From: an uncultured Gammaproteobacteria bacterium
Lineage (GTDB): Bacteria > Pseudomonadota > Gammaproteobacteria > UBA6429 > Thiohalophilaceae
Direction: 5' to 3'
Assembly: GCA_913064945.1 (NCBI GenBank)
Contig: CAJYAN010000005.1
Coordinates: 186,001-250,000 of the forward strand
DNA length: 64,000 nt
This document shows, piece by piece, positions 15,937-25,540 of the stretch. The first letter of the stretch is position 1. Every line of letters begins with the position of its first letter. A program made the translations under genes and the position numbers. The notes under the pieces are model-generated. The model was given only the letters and a program-made list of their open reading frames with translations, was not told the DNA's origin and made no database searches.

Positions 15937-16013
15937 AGCAGGAAGTCTAGCGCATTGGGCAATCGTTTGGTCAATAAAAAATTGTGATGGGGTCGGAACG
16001 ATAAAGCGAAGTA

Positions 16014-16358
16014 TCAGTCCAACAGGGCTTTTGAATCAGCCGGCGCCTGCTCCCGATCCGACTCAGTATAATCGCGTACAACGTCCGCGACCCGGATGCG
16101 GTAGTTGTGAAACAACTCCTGCTTACCTTTTTGTTGTGCGCTGCGGTGCTCCATCAGATTACGCCATGCCTGGATCGCCGCCTCATTCTCCCAGAACGAC
16201 AGGCTCAGGATCTTGCTTTTATCCACCAGGCTTTGAAAGCGTTCAATAGAGATAAAGCCCGGAATGTCCTTCAGTGATTCGCGGAGGCTGGCAGCAATGG
16301 CCAGGTATTCTGCCTTGCCTTCCTCGGTGGGGGTAACCTCAAAGATCACAGCGAGCAT
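16014..16358 (-). CDS. antibiotic biosynthesis monooxygenase (ABM) domain protein
   Basis: A 114-residue single-domain protein. It shows the ABM ferredoxin-like fold pattern: MLAVIFEVTPTEEGKAEYL, DIPGFISIERF, ILSLSFWENEAAIQAWRN and HRSAQQKG, ending in a charged tail. Members range from haem-degrading to quinol-oxidising enzymes; many small ones have no known substrate. I start at ATG 16356-16358 because it gives the canonical N-terminus and has GGAGAA 6 bases upstream; the longer frame has no such support. The following gene on this strand, a small membrane protein, is 46 bases upstream. Confidence 0.85.
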   Translation of the reverse strand: MLAVIFEVTPTEEGKAEYLAIAASLRESLKDIPGFISIERFQSLVDKSKILSLSFWENEAAIQAWRNLMEHRSAQQKGKQELFHNYRIRVADVVRDYTESDREQAPADSKALLD

Positions 16359-16404
16359 GTTGGTTCTCCGTTTTAGATTAACAGTTATTACCGTAATGAT
16401 GATT

Positions 16405-16815
16405 CTACAGGGTCTCCGCCACCTGGTGTAAGACATTCTCTTCAGGCACAAACTGAAGCAAGGCGGTTTTTATCGGGCAAGGCCCACGAAAATAAAGCGG
16501 CAGCCACCACGACACGCCTTTGTTGCGCTGGATATAAATATGCCGGATGCCGAGGAATGTCCGCAGCCTCGCGCTTTTGATATCCGACCAGCCCAGCTTG
16601 TTCATACGATACAGCACAATACCGTCAGCAGAGATGGCAGCAACGCTGAGGAGCCAGATGACGAATAATGGCGGTATCAGTCCCAATAAAATGATCACGG
16701 TTATCTTGGGAGTGAGGCCATGAGCGGTAATCACGGGTGGCAGCCACATTAAAATAAACAGGATCGAAAAGGCGATGCGCGCGGGGAGGTGGAATTTTAT
16801 TGTGACGTTATGCAT
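16405..16815 (-). CDS. small membrane protein, possibly bacterial PH-like domain
   Basis: A 136-residue protein with two closely spaced membrane helices (FSILFILMWLPPVITA and ITVIILLGLIPPLFVIWLLS). A short beta-rich cytoplasmic part follows (ISADGIVLYRMNKLGWSDIKSARLR, HIYIQRNKGVSWWLPLYF), resembling bacterial PH-like domain proteins. Function unknown. The start at ATG 16813-16815 is supported by AGGTGAG 5 bases upstream. The 5' end is next to the AT-rich gene at 16859 on the same strand. Confidence 0.68.
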   Translation of the reverse strand: MHNVTIKFHLPARIAFSILFILMWLPPVITAHGLTPKITVIILLGLIPPLFVIWLLSVAAISADGIVLYRMNKLGWSDIKSARLRTFLGIRHIYIQRNKGVSWWLPLYFRGPCPIKTALLQFVPEENVLHQVAETL

Positions 16816-16858
16816 TTTCTCACCTGTCGTTTTAGTTTGCGTCCGAACGAGTGTCTTG

Positions 16859-17599
16859 TCATACAGCATTTTTCGTTACCAAATAAATTACGGTAGCTAT
16901 ATAAGAGCCAATAGCGCCCATGATAATTGCTGAAATGGCAGATATAACCATTGACCAAATTGGATGTTTTTTCACAAATGACATCATGCTATAAAATAAT
17001 GGCTTTTTTTTTAAAATTTCATTTTGAGCTTTTGAGATGGTTTCATTCGATAATTTCTCTTTTCGTAGACGCTCAACACAATCAGGACAGATAATTGGTT
17101 CATGGAGTGAATATATAATATCCGTTTTGATGCCGTTCATATCAAATAGGCAGCCACGGGTTTCATCATGTGTAAAATTCGTGACCTCGTCATTTAACGG
17201 TATTCGCTCTCCACTACGTTTGTATAAAAAGGTGTAAGCATATAAGAGCCGAAAAACTGCATTTTCTAACGGTATGTTAAAGTGATTTAAAATATCTTTA
17301 ATTTCCTGAAAGGTAAAAACCACTCTGTTTTTACTAAGACGGCGTGAATACCAGTTGTACTCAATTGGAACATTTACAATTGCGACGAGAAAGTGGCCTG
17401 AAAATTGTTCCGGCAAAACCTGTTCAAGTTTGGCATCAGTAAATTCCCAGCCATAACCATCCGAATCTTGTGTAAGGGAGTAACTTTCAATATCGCCAAC
17501 GACTGAGAATAGGGCTGATTTCCAGCCTTTGATTTTTCTTTTATCAAACTCGCTAGGCATATTGCCTATTGTTGCTACTGATATTGTTGTTTTATCCAT
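16859..17599 (-). CDS. AT-rich hypothetical protein with C-terminal membrane anchor
   Basis: A 246-residue protein that I do not recognise. The start at ATG 17597-17599 has AGGGAA 6 bases upstream and gives MDKTTISVATIGNMPSEFD. The soluble body (1-205) includes a CPDC pair near 175 (IICPDCVERLRK). The last 30 residues form a hydrophobic segment (WSMVISAISAIIMGAIGSYI and on), so it is probably tail-anchored. Base composition is clearly more AT-rich than the neighbours, with many AAA, ATT and TTT codons, which suggests recent acquisition. Homology and role are unknown. Confidence 0.7.
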   Translation of the reverse strand: MDKTTISVATIGNMPSEFDKRKIKGWKSALFSVVGDIESYSLTQDSDGYGWEFTDAKLEQVLPEQFSGHFLVAIVNVPIEYNWYSRRLSKNRVVFTFQEIKDILNHFNIPLENAVFRLLYAYTFLYKRSGERIPLNDEVTNFTHDETRGCLFDMNGIKTDIIYSLHEPIICPDCVERLRKEKLSNETISKAQNEILKKKPLFYSMMSFVKKHPIWSMVISAISAIIMGAIGSYIATVIYLVTKNAV

Positions 17600-17918
17600 T
17601 ATTTCCCTATTGAGGTCTAACCGTGGTTTAGATGGACGTCCGTAATTTACCTTACTATACGGACGTTTGTGTAAGACACGATAAAGCTGCAATAGCAGAC
17701 GTTGGGTATAAATAACACAATGTTCTTGTAGGTTCTACCATCGATATCGACAGGTTCTGGTGAGTGTATTAGTGAATGATGGTACGGGAGTTTGTTTTGC
17801 AAAAACCTATTTGCGTGCAATGACTGTGGAATTAATCAGAAAATAGATCATATCCACGAAAGACTTGGCCCAAAGGGTAGGGCGATAGCGTGACAGTATG
17901 ACTATGTCTTTTTGATAA

Positions 17919-17958
17919 CCCCTCACCCCTACCCTCTCCCTCAAGGGGAGAGGGGGAT
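17919..17958. repeat. palindromic repeat CCCTCTCCC...GGGAGAGGG type
   Basis: Arms CCCTCTCCC (17932-17940) and GGGAGAGGG (17946-17954) with a 5-base loop, preceded by CCCTCACCCCTA. This type of intergenic palindrome is common in gammaproteobacteria, and a related one occurs at 62442-62462. It lies 14 bases beyond the purH stop and may serve as its terminator. The rest of the 372-base gap between 17599 and 17972 shows no gene that I can support. Confidence 0.65.
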
Positions 17959-17971
17959 AAGAGAATGTTGC

Positions 17972-19537
17972 TTAGTGACGGAAATGCCGCATGCCGGTGA
18001 AGACCATGGCCATGCCGTGTTCGTTGGCGGCGGCGATGACTTCTTCGTCACGCATGGAGCCACCGGGCTGAATCACGGCGACGACACCGGCTTCGGCGGC
18101 GTTGTCGATACCATCGCGGAAGGGGAAGAAGGCGTCGGAGGCCATGACGGAGCCTTTGACTTCCAGCTTGGCGTGTTCGGCTTTGATGCCGGCGATACGT
18201 GCGGAATTGACGCGGCTCATCTGGCCGGCGCCGACACCGATGGTCATGTTGTTGCGGCCATAGACAATGGCGTTGGACTTGACGAACTTGGCCACCTTCC
18301 AGCTGAATAACAGGTCATTCATTTCCTGTTCGGTCGGCTGACGTTCAGTCACCACTTTCAATTCGTTATACAGCAACAGGTCACTGTCCTGAACGAGTAG
18401 ACCACCGTTGACGCGCTTGAAATCCAGTCGCTGGGCCGGTTCACCGGACCATTCACCACATTCGAGCAGGCGAACATTTTTCTTGGCGCTGACGATCTCA
18501 CTGGCCTCGGCACTAACCCTGGGGGCGATGATGACTTCAACGAACTGACGCTCACAAATAGCGGCGGCGGTCCTGGCATCCAGCTCCTGATTAAAGGCAA
18601 TAATGCCACCGAAGGCCGATTCCGGGTCGGTGCGGTAGGCCAGGTCATAGGCCTCTAACAGGTCCTTGCCTATGGCGACGCCACAGGGATTGGCGTGCTT
18701 GACGATGACACAGCTGGGGCCTTCGCTAAACTGTTTGACGCACTCCAGTGCCGCATCGGTATCACCGATGTTGTTATACGACAGTTCCTTGCCCTGTAGC
18801 TGTTTGGCCGTGGCAACGCTGGCCTCTTTGGCGCCGGCCTCGACATAGAAAGCGGCTTCCTGGTGCGGGTTCTCACCGTAACGCATTTCCTGTGCCTTGA
18901 TGAACTGGCTGTTAAAGGTGCGTGGGAAGGCGGTGTTCTCACCACACTGGGTTATTTTGCCGAGGTAGTTGGCAATATTGCCGTCGTACTTCGCGGTGTG
19001 TTCAAAGGTCTTCACCGCCAGGTCAAAACGGGTGGCAGTGGTGACAGCGCCTTTATTGTCTTGCATTTCATTCAGGACGCGCTCGTAGTCAGTGGCATCA
19101 ACCACGACAGTGACATCGGCGTGGTTCTTGGCAGCTGAGCGCAGCATGGTCGGGCCACCGATATCGATGTTCTCAATCGCCATGGGGAGCGTACAGTCAT
19201 CACGCGCAATGGTCGCTTCAAACGGATACAGATTGACGACCACCATATCAATCGGTGGAATGTCGTGCTCTTTCATCACCGCGTCGTCCGTACCGCGTCT
19301 CCCTAATAGGCCACCGTGTACTTTTGGATGCAGGGTCTTGACGCGTCCGTCCATCATTTCCGGAAAGCCGGTGTAGTCGGAGACTTCAATGACCTTGATA
19401 CCTTTTTCGGCCAGCAATTTGGCGGTACCACCGGTAGACAGAATTTCGACACCGTGTTGTTCCTGCAGGCTTTTGGCGAATTCGACAATGCCGGTTTTAT
19501 CCGAAACGCTTAGCAGTGCGCGGCTGATCTTGTTCAT
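17972..19537 (-). CDS. purH: bifunctional AICAR formyltransferase/IMP cyclohydrolase PurH
   Basis: A 521-residue enzyme for the last two steps of IMP synthesis. The N-terminal IMP cyclohydrolase domain (1 to about 150) begins [20 protein letters not shown] and has STGGTAKLL and HPKVHGGLL. The AICAR transformylase domain has [35 protein letters not shown] and [14 protein letters not shown]. It ends GMRHFRH as usual. The length is normal. It is in the common gammaproteobacterial position after fis, but 352 bases separate the two genes. purD, which commonly follows purH, is absent. Confidence 0.97.
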   Translation of the reverse strand: MNKISRALLSVSDKTGIVEFAKSLQEQHGVEILSTGGTAKLLAEKGIKVIEVSDYTGFPEMMDGRVKTLHPKVHGGLLGRRGTDDAVMKEHDIPPIDMVVVNLYPFEATIARDDCTLPMAIENIDIGGPTMLRSAAKNHADVTVVVDATDYERVLNEMQDNKGAVTTATRFDLAVKTFEHTAKYDGNIANYLGKITQCGENTAFPRTFNSQFIKAQEMRYGENPHQEAAFYVEAGAKEASVATAKQLQGKELSYNNIGDTDAALECVKQFSEGPSCVIVKHANPCGVAIGKDLLEAYDLAYRTDPESAFGGIIAFNQELDARTAAAICERQFVEVIIAPRVSAEASEIVSAKKNVRLLECGEWSGEPAQRLDFKRVNGGLLVQDSDLLLYNELKVVTERQPTEQEMNDLLFSWKVAKFVKSNAIVYGRNNMTIGVGAGQMSRVNSARIAGIKAEHAKLEVKGSVMASDAFFPFRDGIDNAAEAGVVAVIQPGGSMRDEEVIAAANEHGMAMVFTGMRHFRH

Positions 19538-19648
19538 GACGTGTTCCTTGGATTCATAATCAAAAAAAAACAGTTCCTCCCGTAATACTGGGAGAGGAGA
19601 TTTTATCTCTCAGGGTTTAATTCGTCACAGCATACGACAAATATTTCG

Positions 19649-19717
19649 GTAGGAGCGGCGCCCTCGCCGCGATTTACATAATCTACGAGGTAATCGCGGC
19701 GAGGGTGACGCTCCTAC
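19649..19717. repeat. REP-like palindrome GTAGGAGCGGCGCCCTCGCC
   Basis: An inverted repeat running from GTAGGAGCG (19649-19657) to CGCTCCTAC (19709-19717), with an inner core CCCTCGCCGCGATTAC/GTAATCGCGGCGAGGG carrying small interruptions. It belongs to the same family as the units at 55849-56369 and 58992-59052. It lies in the purH-fis gap. Confidence 0.7.
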
Positions 19718-19718
19718 G

Positions 19719-19755
19719 ATTTAATACCCCGTCAACTTGACACGGGGTATTAAAT
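19719..19755. repeat. 14-bp perfect inverted repeat
   Basis: ATTTAATACCCCGT (19719-19732) and ACGGGGTATTAAAT (19742-19755) around a 9-base loop, directly next to the REP-like palindrome. The A/T outer stem and GC inner stem would suit a bidirectional terminator, possibly for the dusB-fis operon. There is no clean T tract. Confidence 0.5.
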
Positions 19756-19772
19756 TGCCAGAGGCTAAACGC

Positions 19773-19817
19773 ACACCGGCGCGCTCTTTCTAGGAGTCGC
19801 GCCGGTGTGTTTTATCT
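19773..19817 (+). terminator. GC-rich hairpin in the fis-purH gap
   Basis: Perfect 11-bp arms ACACCGGCGCG (19773-19783) and CGCGCCGGTGT (19798-19808), 14-base loop, followed on the + strand by GTTTTATCT. It looks like a + strand terminator, yet both flanking genes are on the minus strand. It may therefore be a structural element rather than a functional terminator. It is the third hairpin in this 352-base gap, which holds no gene I can support. Confidence 0.4.
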
Positions 19818-19889
19818 CTATTGGCTTTCTAAACTGGTTTTTAAAACAGTTTGCCTCGTACCTAGAACCTAGGAACTCGAACCTGTATT

Positions 19890-20186
19890 TTATTCGTGTA
19901 AACCGTAACGCTTGAGTTTTTTACGCAGGGTACCGCGGTTAATACCAAGCAGGATTGATGCCTTGCTCTGGTTGCCCCGTGTGTAATCCATCACGGCGTG
20001 GAACAGCGGGGCTTCGATTTCCTGTAGGACCATGTCGTACATGTCCTGTACGGGGTGACCTTCAAGATTCTGAAAATAGGTTTTTAATGCGACTTCGACG
20101 CAATCGCGTAGTGGTTTGTTATCAGCCTGTGGGGCATCCAAGTTAAATGTTTCGTTTATAGAAACAGGAGATGCAGCTTCGTTCAT
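19890..20186 (-). CDS. fis: DNA-binding protein Fis
   Basis: A 98-residue nucleoid protein. The C-terminal helix-turn-helix (about 70-98) is strongly conserved: DYTRGNQSKASILLGINRGT, then LRKKLKRYG. The central part (VEVALKTYFQNLEGH) forms the dimer core. The length matches E. coli Fis. It regulates rRNA promoters and DNA topology. The ATG (20184-20186) overlaps the dusB stop, so translation is probably coupled, as in enteric dusB-fis. Confidence 0.97.
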   Translation of the reverse strand: MNEAASPVSINETFNLDAPQADNKPLRDCVEVALKTYFQNLEGHPVQDMYDMVLQEIEAPLFHAVMDYTRGNQSKASILLGINRGTLRKKLKRYGLHE

Positions 20187-21202
20187 GCGGCTAGGTCCTC
20201 CCTGAGCATCAGTTGATCAAAAAAGTCTTGTGTCATTGTAATTTGTTCTTCTACGCTATCAACACGAGTAACCGTTTGTCGAAAGGCCGCACCGTGGCGT
20301 TGGCCCTTACTGTACCAGCTAATGTGTTTGCGCGCTATGCGTACGCCCGTGTCTTCGCCATAAAAGTCATAAAGATTTTTTAGGTGCCCAATAAGAATAT
20401 CGCGAACTTCTTTTATAGATGGCTCGGGTAGTTTCTCACCGGTGAGCAAGTAGTGGTTGATTTCACGAAAGATCCACGGCCGACCTTGTGCCGCACGACC
20501 AATCATGACCGCATCTACACCGGTTTGGTCTAAAACTTGCTGTGCTTTTTCAGGTGTCGTGATATCACCGTTGGCAATGATTGGTATGTGCACTCGACTC
20601 TTTACGTCGGCGATCGTTTCGTATTCAGCATCGCCCTTATATTGGTCCGCACGGGTGCGACCGTGAATGGCCAGCGCCTGAATACCACAGTCTTCCGCAA
20701 TGCGTGCAATTGCTACTGCGTTCTTGTTGGCGCGGTCCCAACCGGTGCGGATCTTTAAGGTGACGGGAATCTCGACGGCGTTCACGACCGAGGTAAGAAT
20801 GCGTGCCACCAGCGCCTCATCCTGCAGCAGGGCGGAACCGGCCATCACGTTACAGACTTTCTTTGCCGGGCAACCCATGTTGATATCCAGGATCTGCGCG
20901 CCGTTGTCGACATTGTGGCGGGCGGCCTCGGCCATCATGGCGGGATCGGCACCGGCGATCTGTACCGACTTGGGTTCGGTCTCACCGGCATGGTTGGCGC
21001 GACGGCGGGTCTTTTCGCTTCCATATAATAAGGAATTGGAGGTGACCATTTCGGAGACGGCCATGCCCGCCCCCAGGCGGCGACATAATTGCCGGAAAGG
21101 GCGATCGGTCACACCGGCCATGGGGGCCAGTAGCAGGCGATTGGGTAATTGATAAGGTCCGATTTGCATCATGGTCAACATCTGTTCAGAGCGGGCAATC
21201 AT
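20183..21202 (-). CDS. dusB: tRNA-dihydrouridine synthase B
   Basis: A 339-residue FMN enzyme that reduces specific uridines in tRNA. It carries LAPMAGVTDRPFRQLCRRLG, INMGCPAKKV with the catalytic Cys, TLKIRTGWD, ALAIHGRTR, PIIANGDITT and VMIGRAAQGRPWIF, which together identify DusB. The frame opens with an extra ten residues (MIARSEQMLT) before the usual MMQIGPYQL. An internal ATG at 21172 or 21169 is a plausible true start. It lies 33 bases after the DUF3426 gene and overlaps fis by 4 bases. Confidence 0.95.
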   Translation of the reverse strand: MIARSEQMLTMMQIGPYQLPNRLLLAPMAGVTDRPFRQLCRRLGAGMAVSEMVTSNSLLYGSEKTRRRANHAGETEPKSVQIAGADPAMMAEAARHNVDNGAQILDINMGCPAKKVCNVMAGSALLQDEALVARILTSVVNAVEIPVTLKIRTGWDRANKNAVAIARIAEDCGIQALAIHGRTRADQYKGDAEYETIADVKSRVHIPIIANGDITTPEKAQQVLDQTGVDAVMIGRAAQGRPWIFREINHYLLTGEKLPEPSIKEVRDILIGHLKNLYDFYGEDTGVRIARKHISWYSKGQRHGAAFRQTVTRVDSVEEQITMTQDFFDQLMLREDLAA

Positions 21203-21235
21203 ACCCGTTCTCTTCGCCGGGATAAACCGTCTGCT

Positions 21236-22627
21236 TTAGAGAAAACGAAATTCGAAATTGACGGCCTCATTGCCCGGGTCGAGAACATCCAGGGTAATCA
21301 CGGTGGGAATATCGGGGCGCAGCAGTTTGAGCCTGGACTCTCCTTTCTTGAGATAGTCGTGCGGACTAAAAATGCGTTCAGCGACTACCTCGCCTGACAG
21401 GTCAGAGAGCTTGATATCGACGCGTGGAAAAGGCTGGGCATAACCGGCCTGGTTTAGCAGGGTGGCGCTGATAAGCAGGGCGTGTTTGGTGCTGGGATGG
21501 ACCCGGATGTCACGATTGACCAGCTGTATTTTACGCGGGTCACGCCGACCGCTGTAGACACAGGGTAGGTATTGGCAGGCACGGGTTAGTATCGGCCGTG
21601 TTTGCGGCCACTGGGTGGCGATGTCATAGCTGCGAAAGACAAGGAGCTGTAGACCGAGCCCGGCGATGAGCAGGAGCAGTGCGGCGGCCATCAGTGTCGT
21701 GAATAGTGGATGGCGTTTTTTATTTTTTTCGAGGGCCTGCATGGAGCTGCGTAAAGCGGCAGGGATGTCCGGGTCATGGTCGACGTCGGCATTCCAGTTG
21801 ACGGAGGTATGGTCTTCACCGGGCAGGGCGCTCAGCTCAATATCTTCCACCGTGGTGACGTCGTGGGTCTGGTTCTCATCTGCAAGGTAGTCGATGTCTT
21901 CGTCTTCCAGGGCGATGCTGTAGCGACTGGAAGTGGTATCGTCCATCGAGGTTTCGGCATCGTCTGGCGGAGTCTGTAGTTGACGCTGGATATCGCCCTG
22001 CAGCTGATCCAGACCCCGCTCATCGAGGGCATTGAGATGAGTGTCATCTTCATAGACCGGTTCAAGGCCCGGCAGGATGTTAATATTTTCAGGCTGTTGT
22101 TGGTTTATGTTCAGGTCGCCGGGGATAAGTGAGTCCTTACTGGCAATTTCTGCCTGATCAGGGCTTGCCGTTGTTGGTTCGAGCCCGGGCCCGGCAGCGT
22201 CAAGCCCCTCGTCAGGCGGGTCGATATTATTCGCTGTCTCGATGGTGGACGACGGTTCGTCTGTCAGGGACGAGGTGAAACTGCCTTCATCAGCAAGTGA
22301 TTCGGTCTGCACGGTGTCATGTTCGGCGTCGTGGTTAGCCGTGAAGGTGTCACTAATTTCAATATCGGCCGTGTTATCAGTGGTCTTGCCAAGGTCGATG
22401 TGTTCGATACTGGATTTATGAGTCTGTTGCAGCCAGTCGATCTGTGGTGGCGTCGATATTTCTTGTGGAGTGTTACGGTCTGTTGTTGCTACATCTGGGG
22501 GATGTATATGTTCCCTGGCATTAAAGACCTGTTGGCACTTGCCGCAGCGAACTTTGCCGCGGGCGGCATTGAGTTGTGCCTGCGAGACACGAAAGGTGGT
22601 TTGGCAATGTGGACAGCGAGTTTGCAT
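21236..22627 (-). CDS. MJ0042-type zinc-ribbon/DUF3426 membrane protein
   Basis: A 463-residue protein. The N-terminal zinc ribbon has CPHCQTTFRVS and CGKCQQVFNARE (two CxxC pairs within the first 40 residues). A long acidic low-complexity stretch follows (about 45-290), rich in Asp, Glu and Thr. One membrane helix (HPLFTTLMAAALLLLIAGLG, about 303-328) and a DUF3426 domain complete the layout. The family is conserved between prmA and dusB in many gammaproteobacteria; its role is not established. Only the linker is unusually long and acidic. It starts 37 bases after the prmA stop. Confidence 0.85.
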   Translation of the reverse strand: MQTRCPHCQTTFRVSQAQLNAARGKVRCGKCQQVFNAREHIHPPDVATTDRNTPQEISTPPQIDWLQQTHKSSIEHIDLGKTTDNTADIEISDTFTANHDAEHDTVQTESLADEGSFTSSLTDEPSSTIETANNIDPPDEGLDAAGPGLEPTTASPDQAEIASKDSLIPGDLNINQQQPENINILPGLEPVYEDDTHLNALDERGLDQLQGDIQRQLQTPPDDAETSMDDTTSSRYSIALEDEDIDYLADENQTHDVTTVEDIELSALPGEDHTSVNWNADVDHDPDIPAALRSSMQALEKNKKRHPLFTTLMAAALLLLIAGLGLQLLVFRSYDIATQWPQTRPILTRACQYLPCVYSGRRDPRKIQLVNRDIRVHPSTKHALLISATLLNQAGYAQPFPRVDIKLSDLSGEVVAERIFSPHDYLKKGESRLKLLRPDIPTVITLDVLDPGNEAVNFEFRFL

Positions 22628-22664
22628 TTATAACGTCATCTTATCCGAACGTTGGCCCAGTATA

Positions 22665-23573
22665 TCAGTCTTGCGCCGGTACGCCTGTGGGTGTATTGAG
22701 GCGGGTGCCGTGCAGACAGACCCATTCTTCGACCTGCTGATCGATGTCCATGCTAAACCACTGGGAGTAGTGCGCCATCAAGGCGGTCGCCTGTTCTTCC
22801 AGCAAGCCGGCCAGCAGCAATTCACCACCCGGTCGGGTATAGCGGGCAAAGTGCTCCGCGAGTTGTTGCAGTGGTCCGGCGAGAATATTGGCCAGTAACA
22901 AGTCGACACTGAAGTCCGGTATGGCCGCCGGCAGGTACGTCACAATGTTGGCAGCGACCTGGTTTTGCCGGGCATTGTCGTTGGTCGCCAGCAACGCCTG
23001 CGGGTCAATATCGGTGGCAATGACCTCACTGGCCCCCAGCAAGGCGGCGGCAATCGCAAGAATGCCCGAGCCACAGCCGTAGTCGATGACCTGCAGTTGC
23101 TGGGGCGGGTGGCGGTCCAGCCAATTCAGACACATGGCGGTAGTGGGGTGAGTGCCGGTGCCAAAGGCAAGGCCGGGGTCGAGATGGATATTCACCGCAC
23201 CAGGGTCGGGTGCGGCATAGCCGCTGGGGATAATCCACAGGCGCTGACCAAAGGGCATGGGTTTAAAGTGCTTGAGCCAGACCCGTTCCCAGTCCTGATC
23301 ATCGAGTCCTTCCCAGCGATAAGGTGGTAGAGGCCCATCACCCCGGTGTTGTTGCAGCTGACCGATGAGTGCCTCGGTATCGACCTCCGCTGTGAATAGA
23401 CCAATGACCAGGGTCTGGTCCCACAGCGGTGTTTCACCGGGCAGCGGTTCAAAGAGGGGCTGGTCGGCCGCATCCAGCAAGGTGACCGAGACCGCGCCAA
23501 CCGCCGTCAATAAATCGGAGAGTTGATCGGCCTCATTTGCCTGTGTGGAGAATTTTACTTGTAGCCAGCTCAT
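22665..23573 (-). CDS. prmA: ribosomal protein L11 methyltransferase
   Basis: A 302-residue SAM methyltransferase that trimethylates ribosomal protein L11. Landmarks are the N-terminal MSWLQVKFST domain, the hinge sequence DPGLAFGTGTHPTT, motif I VIDYGCGSGILAIAA, and DLLLANILAGPL. The start is placed at ATG 23571-23573, giving the canonical N-terminus; the longer frame adds 32 unrelated residues. It lies 105 bases after accC. Confidence 0.95.
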   Translation of the reverse strand: MSWLQVKFSTQANEADQLSDLLTAVGAVSVTLLDAADQPLFEPLPGETPLWDQTLVIGLFTAEVDTEALIGQLQQHRGDGPLPPYRWEGLDDQDWERVWLKHFKPMPFGQRLWIIPSGYAAPDPGAVNIHLDPGLAFGTGTHPTTAMCLNWLDRHPPQQLQVIDYGCGSGILAIAAALLGASEVIATDIDPQALLATNDNARQNQVAANIVTYLPAAIPDFSVDLLLANILAGPLQQLAEHFARYTRPGGELLLAGLLEEQATALMAHYSQWFSMDIDQQVEEWVCLHGTRLNTPTGVPAQD

Positions 23574-23678
23574 ATATGGTAACGAGTCTCGAGGGATGAG
23601 TGACGAGGATAATAAGCGACACCGTTTGGCGTAGTGCCTCGCTACTTGATACTCGTCCCTGAAAAGCAATTGGGTCAG

Positions 23679-25022
23679 TTATTTTTCACTCAACTTCTTT
23701 TCCAGATAATGGATGTTAGTACCGCCGGCCTGGAAGGCGGCATCACGGAGCAATTCCTGGTGTAGCGGGATATTACACTTGATGCCTTCAATGACGACTT
23801 CCCCGAGGGCGCCACGCATACGGGCCATGGCAACCGCACGGCTATCGCCATAGGCGATCAGCTTGCCAATCATGGAGTCGTAATAGGGTGGTACACGATA
23901 ACCATTATAGATATGCGTATCGACGCGAATGCCGGGACCGCCGGGGGCATGATAGGCCGTCAGGGTGCCGGGTGACGGCATAAAGGTCTCCGGGTCTTCG
24001 GCATTGATACGACACTCAATGGCATGACCACGAATGACAATATCGCCTTGCGTGTAGGATAGGGGTTCACCCGAGGCGATTAACAACTGCTCTTTAACAA
24101 TATCCACGCCGGTGATCATTTCCGTGACCGGGTGTTCGACCTGGACGCGGGTATTCATTTCAATGAAAAAGAATTCGCCATCCTGATAGAGGAATTCAAA
24201 GGTGCCCGCACCACGATAACCGATATCGATACAGGCCTGGGCACAACGCGTGCCGATGCGATGACGAACTTCATCGCTAATTCCCGGTGCTGGAGCCTCT
24301 TCGATAACTTTTTGGTGGCGGCGTTGCATGGAGCAGTCGCGTTCACCGAGGTGGATGGCGTGACCATGCTCGTCCGCCAGCACCTGGATCTCTATATGAC
24401 GCGGGTTGCCGAGGAATTTTTCCATGTAAACGGTATCGTTATTGAAGGCCGCACCCGCCTCGGCTTTGGTCAATGCAATGGCATTGAGTAGATGTCCCTC
24501 AGCGTGCACAACGCGCATGCCGCGACCACCACCGCCACCAGCGGCCTTGATAATGATCGGATAACCAATATCGTGGGCAATACGCAGGTTGGTCTCATCA
24601 TCCGTGCCTAGCGGGCCATCCGAGCCAGGTACACAGGGGACACCGGCCTTTTTCATGGCGGCGATCGCGGCGACCTTGTCGCCCATCATTTCGATGGTCT
24701 CGGCACGTGGGCCAATGAAGATAAAACCACTCTCATCGACACGACGGGCGAACTCGGCATTCTCTGACAGGAAGCCGTAACCGGGATGGATGCCGACGGC
24801 ATCTGTAACCTCGGCGGCACTAATCAGGACCGGGATGTTGAGGTAACTATCGACGGAGGCCGCCGGTCCGATACAGACAGACTCGTCTGCCAGGCGCACA
24901 TGCTTTAAGTCGCGGTCGGCCTCGGAGTGGGCGGCGACAGTTTTGATCCCCAGCTCGCGACAGGCGCGCAGGATACGCAGGGCAATTTCCCCGCGATTGG
25001 CAATAAGTACTTTATCCATCAT
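23679..25022 (-). CDS. accC: acetyl-CoA carboxylase, biotin carboxylase subunit
   Basis: A 447-residue biotin carboxylase of the ATP-grasp family; it carboxylates the biotin on AccB in the first step of fatty-acid synthesis. Motifs include [40 protein letters not shown] (the glycine-rich ATP loop), [27 protein letters not shown] with the catalytic Glu and Arg, and ECRINAEDP. The length is normal. Two adjacent ATGs (25022 and 25019) are both possible starts. It is 48 bases after accB. Confidence 0.97.
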   Translation of the reverse strand: MMDKVLIANRGEIALRILRACRELGIKTVAAHSEADRDLKHVRLADESVCIGPAASVDSYLNIPVLISAAEVTDAVGIHPGYGFLSENAEFARRVDESGFIFIGPRAETIEMMGDKVAAIAAMKKAGVPCVPGSDGPLGTDDETNLRIAHDIGYPIIIKAAGGGGGRGMRVVHAEGHLLNAIALTKAEAGAAFNNDTVYMEKFLGNPRHIEIQVLADEHGHAIHLGERDCSMQRRHQKVIEEAPAPGISDEVRHRIGTRCAQACIDIGYRGAGTFEFLYQDGEFFFIEMNTRVQVEHPVTEMITGVDIVKEQLLIASGEPLSYTQGDIVIRGHAIECRINAEDPETFMPSPGTLTAYHAPGGPGIRVDTHIYNGYRVPPYYDSMIGKLIAYGDSRAVAMARMRGALGEVVIEGIKCNIPLHQELLRDAAFQAGGTNIHYLEKKLSEK

Positions 25023-25070
25023 GAACGTATTTCTCTGGCAATGCTCAGCCGCAAAGACGGCCGAGGCGGA

Positions 25071-25520
25071 TTATTCAATAATAAACAGCGGCTGGTTGTA
25101 TTCCACCGGCTGACCATTCTCGACCAGAATAGCCTTTACTGTGCCGGTCTTATCCGCTTCGATCTGGTTAAGCAATTTCATGGCTTCGATTATGCACAGG
25201 GTTTCACCGGCATTGACCTGCTGACCGACCTCGGTAAAGGGCTTGGCACCAGGGGAGGAAGAGCGATAGAAAGTGCCCACCATGGGAGACTTTACGGTAT
25301 GACCGCTAGGCTCGGCAGGGGCGGTATTTGCTTCACTGGCAGAGGCTGCCACGGCAACGGGGGCGGCGGCAGGAGCAGGTGCCTGCATTATGGGGGCGGC
25401 CACATAAGACTGTGTATTGCGACTGATGCGGACAGACTCCTCGCCTTCGTGAATCTCGATCTCGGAAACGCCAGACTCTTCCAGCAGTTCGATTAATTTT
25501 TTAACTTTGCGAATATCCAT
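25071..25520 (-). CDS. accB: biotin carboxyl carrier protein of acetyl-CoA carboxylase
   Basis: A 149-residue carrier. The N-terminus [20 protein letters not shown] is typical. An Ala/Pro-rich linker (about 38-70) leads into the C-terminal biotinyl domain with [10 protein letters not shown] and the attachment motif EAMKLLN, whose Lys carries biotin. The usual motif is EAMKMMN; Leu replacement of Met is seen elsewhere. It precedes accC and follows aroQ by 20 bases. Confidence 0.97.
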   Translation of the reverse strand: MDIRKVKKLIELLEESGVSEIEIHEGEESVRISRNTQSYVAAPIMQAPAPAAAPVAVAASASEANTAPAEPSGHTVKSPMVGTFYRSSSPGAKPFTEVGQQVNAGETLCIIEAMKLLNQIEADKTGTVKAILVENGQPVEYNQPLFIIE

Positions 25521-25540
25521 CGTTTGCGTCTCACCTGTGA

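Noticed and set aside
19719-19755. Operator of purH
   Set aside because: Too far upstream of purH and flanked by repeats; no PurR-like motif recognised.
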